Of a DNA stretch of 64,000 nt, positions 57,903 through 64,000 are shown in pieces. The stretch lies in assembly GCA_026705605.1 (NCBI GenBank), contig JAPPAK010000001.1:186001-250000 (forward strand), given 5' to 3'. The DNA comes from Chloroflexota bacterium. GTDB taxonomy: Bacteria > Chloroflexota > Dehalococcoidia > Tepidiformales > Tepidiformaceae. The position numbers and the translations under genes are program-made. Below the pieces are notes generated by a model, which was given only the letters and a program-made list of their open reading frames with translations, was not told where the DNA came from and did not search any database. Numbering within the stretch: the stretch's first letter is position 1; every line of letters starts with the position of its first letter.

Positions 57903-59243
57903 GTGAAAGAAGCCCTCGTCGAGCAGCTGAAGCAGGAAATCCGCTACGAGTTCTCGCGCGAAGGGCCGCCCGAGGGCTTCCCCAAGTTCCCCGACATTCC
58001 CGCCGGGCGCTACCGCAGCCAGGAGTTCTTCGACCTCGAGATGAAGCACTTCTGGCCCACGGTCTGGCTCTACGCCACTCGCGAGGAGGAGCTTCCCGAG
58101 CCCGGCTCCTACCAGGTCTGGGACCACCTCGGCATCCAGGTCATCCTCGTCCGTGGCGAGGACCTGGCCATCCACGCCTTCGAGAACGCCTCCGTTGACG
58201 GCTCGCCCATCTTCGACGTCCCCGACGACAGCCACCTCTTCCACTGGAAGGAGTTCGACTCCGCCGGGAACAACCTCCAGTTCCAGCAGGAGTTTCCCCG
58301 CCGGAAGCTCCCCGAGGGCGTCTTCCGCTCCTCCGAGGGCCACCTCTACGACTTCACAACCGGGAAGTTCGTCGGCGACAAGGCCGGAATTCCCAGGGAG
58401 AAACACCGCATCCGTGAGCTCCGCTGCGAGACGTGGGATGGCTGGGTCTTCATCAACCAGGACCCGGACGCCGAGCCCCTGCTCGACTGGCTCCACCCCC
58501 TCCCCGAGCAGATGTCGATGTTCCAGGGCGCCACCCTCCGCATGATCGACAAGCGCTGGACCATCATCCCCTGCAACTGGAAGGTCACCGTCGAGGCCTT
58601 CCAGGAGGTGTATCACTTCAAGCACATCCACCAGAAGGCGGGCGTCTCCGGCCTCGACCAGCGCGGCGCGACGATGGGCGTTCTGCCCAACGGCCACTCC
58701 CGCATGATCACGCCCCTCTCCAAGCGCGCCGCCGAGATGACCGGCATGGACCACCAGCTCGACTGGCGCACCGACCTCGACCGACAGGCCTTCGGCGCCC
58801 TGCACGACGGCATGGCCGAGATTAAGACCGTCAACGGCATGACGCGCTGCACGAGCACGGCCTTCAGCGCCTTCCCCAACCTCGTCACGCCCGTGAGCGC
58901 CACGGGCATGCCCTTCCTCCTCGCCTGGCCGCTCGACGTGGGAACGACCCGCTTCGAGTGGATCACCTTCTGCGTCGACTGGGGCGACGGCCCCTCCCCC
59001 GCCTCCTCCGAGGTCTGGCGGAACCGCCTCGACGGGTTCGACGTGGTCATGGAAGAGGACACGCGCAACATGGCGCCCATGCAGAAGTCGCTCAACTCGC
59101 CCGGCCTCACCGGCATGCCCGTCAGCTACCAGGAGCGGCGCATCTGGAACTGCGCCGAGCAGCTCGACCGCATGATCGGCCCCGAGCGCATCCCCGAAGA
59201 CCTGCGCGTGCCCCAGTTGCTCGCGCCCTACGTCGAGCGCTAG
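57903..59243 (+). CDS. Ring-hydroxylating-oxygenase alpha-subunit homologue lacking Rieske ligands, paralogue 2
   Basis: A 446-residue paralogue of the protein at 16268. The first 35 residues ('EIRYEFSREGPPEGFPKFPD') and the iron-site segment ('NWKVTVEAFQEVYHFKHIHQ') are nearly identical to it. The iron site is intact: Glu235, His238, His243 and the Asp of 'MEEDTRNMAPM'. All four Rieske ligand positions are lost ('HAFENASVDGSPIF', 'GVFRSSEGHLYDFTTGKF'). So no 2Fe-2S cluster is possible and electrons must come another way, or the protein is not an oxygenase. The start is a GTG with GGAGGA four bases upstream. It is followed after 15 bases by an MDR dehydrogenase, probably an operon partner. 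Confidence 0.88.
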   Translation: MKEALVEQLKQEIRYEFSREGPPEGFPKFPDIPAGRYRSQEFFDLEMKHFWPTVWLYATREEELPEPGSYQVWDHLGIQVILVRGEDLAIHAFENASVDGSPIFDVPDDSHLFHWKEFDSAGNNLQFQQEFPRRKLPEGVFRSSEGHLYDFTTGKFVGDKAGIPREKHRIRELRCETWDGWVFINQDPDAEPLLDWLHPLPEQMSMFQGATLRMIDKRWTIIPCNWKVTVEAFQEVYHFKHIHQKAGVSGLDQRGATMGVLPNGHSRMITPLSKRAAEMTGMDHQLDWRTDLDRQAFGALHDGMAEIKTVNGMTRCTSTAFSAFPNLVTPVSATGMPFLLAWPLDVGTTRFEWITFCVDWGDGPSPASSEVWRNRLDGFDVVMEEDTRNMAPMQKSLNSPGLTGMPVSYQERRIWNCAEQLDRMIGPERIPEDLRVPQLLAPYVER

Positions 59244-59258
59244 GAGTTATCGCGCCCA

Positions 59259-60293
59259 ATGCCAACAACCGCCCGCGTCGTCGTCCTCGAGGGCGACTTC
59301 GGAGTCTGTGCCATCCAGGAGCTGGAACTCCCCGACCCCGGACCGCACCAGGCCGTCCTCGAGATCTATGCCGCCGGCATCGAGCACGGCCAGCTCCAGC
59401 AGGTTGAGGAGCCCCAGCCCCTTCCCGTCATCCCCGGCCGGGAGGGCACGGCCCGCGTCCTTGAGGTCGGCAGCGAGGTCACCCGCTGCAAGGTCGGTGA
59501 TGTGGTGCTGATCACGCCCTGGAGCGCGGACTCCGGCCGCGAACCCGAGCTTCCCCTGGTCGAGTTCGACGACGGCACGGAGACCGAGGTGGCGCCCGCC
59601 GGCTCCTGGGGCACGAACCTCATCCTCGACGAGCAGTTCGTCGTCCCCATCCCCAACCTCATGGACAAAGAGGGCGCCTCCGTCCTCGGGAACACCACGC
59701 TCCTTGCCGTCAGTGCCGTCCGTACCGCGGGCGTCGGCGAAGGCGACAGCGTGGCCGTCTTCGGTTGCGCGGGTGTTGGCCTCTCGACCATCGCCGCGGC
59801 TGCCGCTGCCGGGGCCGGCGCGATCATCGCCGTCGCCCGCGACGACGAGCGCCTCGAGGCCGCCACGGCCGCCGGCGCCACCGAGACCCTGAACCTGAGC
59901 AGCGCCGCCGCCGTCGAGCGCATCGCCGAGCTCGCGCCCGGCGGTGTCGACCATCTCTTCGACTGCGTCTACGAGTTCGAGACCGCCTCCCGCCCCGGCC
60001 GGACGCCCGTCCGCGATGGCGGCAGCGCCCTCGTCGTCGGCCTTCCCGGCACGGAGGAGCGCCAGGACGAGCTCGACGCCATCGTCGCCGCCGGCGGCTA
60101 CACCCTCCCCGACCCACCCAGCCCCGACGAGGACGTCCCCGTGCTCCTCGAATGGATCGAAGACGGCCGCCTCCCCATCGCCACCATCGTCACCTTCCGC
60201 TGCACCATCGAGCAGGTGAACGAGGCCACCGCCTTGCTCGAAGCCGGCGACGTTGTCGGTCAGGCCGTCATGGTCGTGGAACCCCTCCGCTAG
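59259..60293 (+). CDS. MDR family quinone-oxidoreductase-like dehydrogenase
   Basis: A 344-residue medium-chain dehydrogenase. The N-terminal GroES-like domain has 'EIYAAGIEHGQLQQV' where zinc alcohol dehydrogenases have C-G-x-C-H-T-D, so the catalytic zinc site is absent, as in quinone oxidoreductases. The Rossmann domain has 'VAVFGCAGVGLSTIAAAAAA' and 'VARDDERLEAATAAGATETL'. It follows the Rieske-less oxygenase homologue by 15 bases and may supply reducing power to it or process its product; this link is inferred from position only. Confidence 0.88.
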   Translation: MPTTARVVVLEGDFGVCAIQELELPDPGPHQAVLEIYAAGIEHGQLQQVEEPQPLPVIPGREGTARVLEVGSEVTRCKVGDVVLITPWSADSGREPELPLVEFDDGTETEVAPAGSWGTNLILDEQFVVPIPNLMDKEGASVLGNTTLLAVSAVRTAGVGEGDSVAVFGCAGVGLSTIAAAAAAGAGAIIAVARDDERLEAATAAGATETLNLSSAAAVERIAELAPGGVDHLFDCVYEFETASRPGRTPVRDGGSALVVGLPGTEERQDELDAIVAAGGYTLPDPPSPDEDVPVLLEWIEDGRLPIATIVTFRCTIEQVNEATALLEAGDVVGQAVMVVEPLR

Positions 60294-60301
60294 CGGGACC
60301 G

Positions 60302-61027
60302 CTACTCCACGAACAGCTCGGACCCGAGCGGCGCGAGCGCCTCGCGAAGCGAGTCGCCCGGCGTCCGCAGGAGCGCCGCGTAGTGCAGCTCTTCCGCCAG
60401 CAACGCGCTCCGCGATGCCTCCGGCTCGCCCCCGCTCAGCGCCGCCTGCCCCTCGTCCTCCCAGTCCACTAGCGAGAGCCCCGGTATGTCGTAGGTCAGG
60501 CACGTGCCTTCGACATCGCGCGTGTTGTGCGTGCCCATCACCAGCGAGGCCAGCTCGTTCACGTCCGGGCTGAACCACGCCCCTTCGGTATTGAAGCGTT
60601 GGTAGGCGCGGCGGTTCAGGAATGTCATCGAGAGCGTCAGCCACGTTTCCCGGTCCGGCGAGGCCACCAGATTCCAGCCCCCCATCGCCCGCAGCAGCAG
60701 GAACGGCACGTCCGACGCGATGTCCCCGAACGCCTCGATCTCCGGCTCGGGAATCGCGATGCCCGTCGCCTCCAGCCCGACCTCCCAGCCCGTCCCCTCG
60801 CGCCACACCCGTCCCGCGACCACCGCCTCCGCCACCCCCAGCGCCCGCGACGCCGCCTCTCCGGCCCTGCCCGCCTCCCCCAGGTCGACCGCGAGGTCGT
60901 ACGCCCCAAGCGTTGTCGTCACCTCGACGAGCGCCAGTCCGCCGTCGCCGGGTGTGGCCGCCGCCCCCTCGACCGTTTCGCGCACGGCCGCGCGCGACTC
61001 CGGCCAGAAGCGGTAGAGCGCGATCAT
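60302..61027 (-). CDS. Hypothetical protein, unknown family
   Basis: A 241-residue soluble protein without recognised domain. It has a first part with 'MIALYRFWPESRAAVRETVE' and 'LALVEVTTTLGAYDLAVDLG' and a second with 'FNTEGAWFSPDVNELASLVM' and 'NTRDVEGTCLTYDIPGLSLV'. Composition is normal for a globular protein, with no signal peptide or membrane segment. It is convergent with the MDR gene and 36 bases downstream of a nitroreductase gene on the same strand, so may be co-transcribed with it. Confidence 0.7.
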   Translation of the reverse strand: MIALYRFWPESRAAVRETVEGAAATPGDGGLALVEVTTTLGAYDLAVDLGEAGRAGEAASRALGVAEAVVAGRVWREGTGWEVGLEATGIAIPEPEIEAFGDIASDVPFLLLRAMGGWNLVASPDRETWLTLSMTFLNRRAYQRFNTEGAWFSPDVNELASLVMGTHNTRDVEGTCLTYDIPGLSLVDWEDEGQAALSGGEPEASRSALLAEELHYAALLRTPGDSLREALAPLGSELFVE

Positions 61028-61063
61028 CGCTCGACCCCTCGCTTGGGCTGGCTGCGCTCCGCG

Positions 61064-61723
61064 CTAGGCGCGCGCCTGGGTGGCGTCCCAGCGCTCCCAG
61101 TTCGTCACTTCGTCCACCGGCTTGCGGTTGGTCGGACCGAAGTTCGCGTCGGGGAACCCCATCGGGATGATGGCCGCCGGGACCGCCTCGTCGGGAATCC
61201 CGCAGCGCTCCCGCAGCACGCCGTCGACGGCGCCCTGGAACGTCGTCATTACGGTGCCGAGCCCCAGCGCCCGTGCGGCCAGCATGATGTTCTGCACCGC
61301 CTGGTAGATTGAGCTCCCCGCCAGCAGCGTCGTCGGATCCTGCGTCGGTGAGGACACCTGGTAGAGACAGGGCACGATGAAGACGGGCGCCGAGGCCAGG
61401 TTCTCGAAGAGCCCGCGCGCGCCCGTCATCATCAGGCGCTCGCCCTTCGTCCCCGACTTAATTGCGTTGTCGATCATCGCCTGCAGACCCGGGTTCTCGA
61501 GCCCCTTGCGCAGCTGCGCCGAGATCGCATCCCGCGTCTCCTGGTCCTTGATCACGAGGAAGCGCCAGGGTTGCGTGTTGCTCCCCGACGGGGCCTTCGT
61601 GCCCGCCTCGATCACCTTCCAGATGAGCTCGTCCGGGACTTCCTGATCCGTCCAGCGGCGAATGGCCCGCTGCGTGTAGATCGCCTCCCAGACGTCGTTC
61701 GTGCCGGACTTCGCGTCGGCCAT
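61064..61723 (-). CDS. Nitroreductase family oxidoreductase
   Basis: A 219-residue FMN-type nitroreductase. It shows 'YTQRAIRRWTDQEVPDELIW', 'GTKAPSGSNTQPWRFLVIKD' and the helix 'QNIMLAARALGLGTVMTTFQ', then 'MGFPDANFGPTNRKPVDEV'. It is paralogous to the protein at 2709, sharing the C-terminal R-K-P-V-x-E-V-x-x-W pattern. It lies 13 bases after the molybdopterin oxidoreductase gene on the same strand, so both are probably one operon. Substrate unknown; reduction of nitro, quinone or enone groups is possible. Confidence 0.9.
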   Translation of the reverse strand: MADAKSGTNDVWEAIYTQRAIRRWTDQEVPDELIWKVIEAGTKAPSGSNTQPWRFLVIKDQETRDAISAQLRKGLENPGLQAMIDNAIKSGTKGERLMMTGARGLFENLASAPVFIVPCLYQVSSPTQDPTTLLAGSSIYQAVQNIMLAARALGLGTVMTTFQGAVDGVLRERCGIPDEAVPAAIIPMGFPDANFGPTNRKPVDEVTNWERWDATQARA

Positions 61724-61736
61724 GGTGCCTCCTCGC

Positions 61737-63884
61737 CTAGCTGGCGCCCACCGGCTCCTTCGCCGGGCGGATGTTCACCGGGATCGCGCTCTGCCGCGCC
61801 ATGCCCGTGATCGGGTCGTACGCCTCCTCGTTGTTCACGAGGCGGTTGGTGCTGCCGCCGATATTGCGAACGTCGTGGTCCGTCTCCGGAACGTCGCCCC
61901 ACGAGTGCGCCATCGAGATGACGCCCGAGGGCACGTCGTCGGCGAAAGCGGCCACGCCCAGGATCGTCGCCCGGCTCGACTCGATCTCGATGATCGCGCC
62001 GTCTTCGATGCCGAACGCCTCTCCGTCGCGTGGATTCATGAAGGCCGGGTTCGTGCCGCCGTCGCGCGCCGTCAGCCCCGCGATGTCGCGGCCCGAGGAG
62101 TTGTAGAACTCGCGCATGCGTCGGCTGATGAGCCGGTGCGAGAACTCCTCGCCCGGCAGGTAGCCGGCGCCCTCGACGATGGGCTGCTCCCGCACCTCGG
62201 CGATCTCCTCCACCAGGTCCGGCGGAGCGGCGTCGAGCCGTGCGTCCGTGCCCGCCGCCTTTGCGCCGACACGCACCTCCTCGCGCTCGAAGATGCCCCC
62301 GCCGTCCACGGCCCGCACCTCGTCCAGCGGGATGCGCGACTTTGCCGTGATCAGGTCCAGCACGTCGTCCGTGCTCGGCTTCGCGTCCATGGGCATCGGG
62401 CCGCCGGCCAGGTCGATCTCCGTCCCCAGCCGCTGGGCGATGCCCCAGAAGAACTCCCATTCCTCCATCACGTCGTCCTCCGCCTCGACCATCGCCGGCG
62501 TGTAGTGCGCGTACGGCACTGGGTACCACGAGTCGGTCAGGACCGTCAGGTCGGGCCGCTCCAGCGAGAGCTTCGGCGCGATCACGTAGTCCGCCATCTT
62601 CGCCGTCTGCGACATCTTGATGTCGATGCTCACGTTCAGGTCGAGCTGCTTCATCGCCTCGATCGTCTTCAGCTGGTCGGGCCATGCCCCCACGGGGTTG
62701 CCGCCCACGCTGATGAGCGCGCGCACGCGTCCCTCGCCCGGCGTGATGATCTCGTCGCTCAGGGCCGCCGTCGGCATCTCGCCGAACACCTCGCCCAGAC
62801 CGCGCACGCGGCTCGGTTCGCCCTTGCCCCAGGCGGGATTCGGCGGGTTCGCCTGCGCCAACCACGGCCGCTCCGGCCCGATGACGCCCGGGTTCGGCAC
62901 CACTTCGCCCTCGCGCAGGTGGCGTCCGCAGAGCGTGTTCAGCGTCTGCACGAAGTGCTCCGTCAGGTTCGGATGGGGCGACATGTTGGCGCCCGTGCCG
63001 CTCGAGGCGACCCCGCGCTGCGCTTCCGCGAACATGCGCGCCGCGCGCTCGACCAGCGCCGCCGCCACGCCCGTGCGCTCCTCCACGTAGTCCAGCGTGA
63101 AGCTGTCGACCGCCTGCCGCAGGTCCTCTACGTGGGCCACGTTCCCGGCGAGGAAGTCGCCGTCCACGAGCCCCTCTTCGAACATCACGCGGACGATTCC
63201 CGCCAGCAGCGTCGGATCCTCACCCGGCCGCACCTGCAGGTAGAGGTCCGCCCGCTTGGCAACGTCCGTCTCCCGCGGGTCGATCACGATCAGCTTCAGT
63301 CCGCGCTTCTGCGCGTCGCGGAGCCGCTTCCACGGGTTGAACGGAGGAATCCCCCCGAACATCGACACGACCGGGTTGTTCCCGATAAGCATTGCCACGT
63401 CGGCCGTCTCGAAGTTCTGGCTGCCGCCCAGCCACGTGCCCGCCCGCGAGGCGGCGATCGCCTTGGCCGGCTGGTCGATAGTCACGCTCGTGTAGTACGA
63501 GGGCGACTCGATGCCCGCGTGCCAGGCCCGCGTCACCGAGAGCGTGATCGCGTTGCAGAAGGCGTACGTGCCGTTGTAGCTGGCGACCGAGCGAGGCCCG
63601 TGCTCGTCGATGATGGAGCGCAGCTTCTCCGCGATCTCGTCGAGCGCCTGCTCGCTCGGGATCGGCTGGAAGCTGCCGTCCGGCATGCGCTTCAGCGACG
63701 TGCGCAGCCGGTCCTCGTGGTTGTGCTGGTCCGGCAGGTGCCGTCCCTTGATGCAGGTGTACCCGCCGTAGATCGGGTCGCTCGTATCACCGCGAACCTC
63801 GATGACCTTGTTGTCTTCGACGTCCACTTCAATGGCGCAGAAGGCATGGCAAAAGCGGCAAAACGATTTCTTGGTCTCGACCAT
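61737..63884 (-). CDS. Molybdopterin-dependent oxidoreductase, DMSO-reductase family
   Basis: A 715-residue bis-MGD enzyme. The N-terminal 4Fe-4S motif is C-x2-C-x3-C ('CRFCHAFCAI') with the fourth Cys in 'GYTCIKGR'; the Mo-cofactor domains show 'ASYNGTYAFCNAITLSVTRA', 'ADVAMLIGNNPVVS' and the C-terminal 'AFMNPRDGEAFGIEDGAII'. No Tat signal is present, so it is cytoplasmic. No electron-transfer subunit is adjacent, as often in single-subunit Mo-enzymes of this kind; the substrate is unassigned. GGAGA precedes the ATG. The last 116 bases of the window upstream hold no gene. Confidence 0.93.
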   Translation of the reverse strand: MVETKKSFCRFCHAFCAIEVDVEDNKVIEVRGDTSDPIYGGYTCIKGRHLPDQHNHEDRLRTSLKRMPDGSFQPIPSEQALDEIAEKLRSIIDEHGPRSVASYNGTYAFCNAITLSVTRAWHAGIESPSYYTSVTIDQPAKAIAASRAGTWLGGSQNFETADVAMLIGNNPVVSMFGGIPPFNPWKRLRDAQKRGLKLIVIDPRETDVAKRADLYLQVRPGEDPTLLAGIVRVMFEEGLVDGDFLAGNVAHVEDLRQAVDSFTLDYVEERTGVAAALVERAARMFAEAQRGVASSGTGANMSPHPNLTEHFVQTLNTLCGRHLREGEVVPNPGVIGPERPWLAQANPPNPAWGKGEPSRVRGLGEVFGEMPTAALSDEIITPGEGRVRALISVGGNPVGAWPDQLKTIEAMKQLDLNVSIDIKMSQTAKMADYVIAPKLSLERPDLTVLTDSWYPVPYAHYTPAMVEAEDDVMEEWEFFWGIAQRLGTEIDLAGGPMPMDAKPSTDDVLDLITAKSRIPLDEVRAVDGGGIFEREEVRVGAKAAGTDARLDAAPPDLVEEIAEVREQPIVEGAGYLPGEEFSHRLISRRMREFYNSSGRDIAGLTARDGGTNPAFMNPRDGEAFGIEDGAIIEIESSRATILGVAAFADDVPSGVISMAHSWGDVPETDHDVRNIGGSTNRLVNNEEAYDPITGMARQSAIPVNIRPAKEPVGAS

Positions 63885-64000
63885 GGGAAATCTCCAGGAA
63901 ACTGGTATGCGAGCGCGAGTCTACCAGACGAGGCCCGTCGCCCAACGAGGTGTCCGTTAGCGAAAAGGGTTCTCGTCGCCCGATGGAGCGGGCGCCGCCG

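Overview
The window is about 64 kb of very GC-rich, gene-dense bacterial chromosome with no plasmid, phage or transposase signature. Marks of lineage are a CofD gene (coenzyme F420 synthesis), a thermostress operator of the CIRCE type, many short-chain dehydrogenases, CaiB-type CoA-transferases, amidohydrolases, nitroreductases and ring-hydroxylating-oxygenase-like proteins, plus several genes that seem to lack leaders and ribosome binding sites. This mix suggests a non-phototrophic Chloroflexota of the Dehalococcoidia/SAR202-like kind with a heterotrophic, recalcitrant-organics lifestyle. That is an inference; an actinobacterium is the main alternative.

Layout. 0-7.3 kb: a tandem pair of SnoaL-like genes, a polytopic membrane protein, a nitroreductase, two SDRs, a limonene-epoxide-hydrolase-type enzyme, hsp20 behind a CIRCE-controlled promoter, and a cytochrome P450. 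7.4-12.3 kb: a 55-56 bp tandem array, then a complete general amino-acid ABC importer (aapJQMP order, minus strand) with an internal terminator after the binding-protein gene. 12.3-24 kb: a kinase-like phosphotransferase pair, HU, an arsenate reductase, the first Rieske-less oxygenase homologue, purF, a LuxR-type membrane regulator fused to a degenerate peptidase domain, a solitary nuoB, and ribD. 24-25.9 kb: tRNA-Arg(UCG), a HigBA-type toxin-antitoxin pair and cofD. 26-39.7 kb: purA, a biotin carrier, a five-gene minus-strand cluster including a PEP-mobile-domain protein, fabF, D-aminoacylase, nicotinate phosphoribosyltransferase, a CapA-like fusion, a divergent HAM1-like protein and coaE. 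39.7-50 kb: SDR, double CoA-transferase, YqgE, and hairpin elements made of 7-nt repeats lying on stop codons. 50-64 kb: a GIY-YIG protein in a less GC-rich patch, a thiolase-like/OB-fold pair of the retro-aldolase type, BtuF-like protein, NhaA, cyclase, pdxA with an AT-rich operator array, the second Rieske-less oxygenase homologue followed by an MDR dehydrogenase, a second nitroreductase and a molybdopterin oxidoreductase.

How the parts fit. Housekeeping genes (purF, purA, ribD, coaE, pncB, pdxA, fabF, nuoB, cofD) are scattered singly among catabolic genes rather than forming operons. The catabolic set (P450, epoxide hydrolase, SDRs, MaoC-like, CoA-transferase, thiolase-like aldolase, amidohydrolases, cyclase, MDR, Mo-enzyme) would suit oxidation, CoA activation and carbon-carbon cleavage of alicyclic or terpenoid-like substrates.

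The strongest unusual signals are: two paralogous ring-hydroxylating-oxygenase alpha-subunit homologues that keep the mononuclear iron site but have lost the Rieske cluster ligands; a family of heptanucleotide-repeat hairpins placed at stop codons; a 4-unit 55-56 bp array upstream of the P450; the LuxR-membrane-pseudopeptidase fusion; and four convergent gene pairs that share one CTAG as both stop codons.
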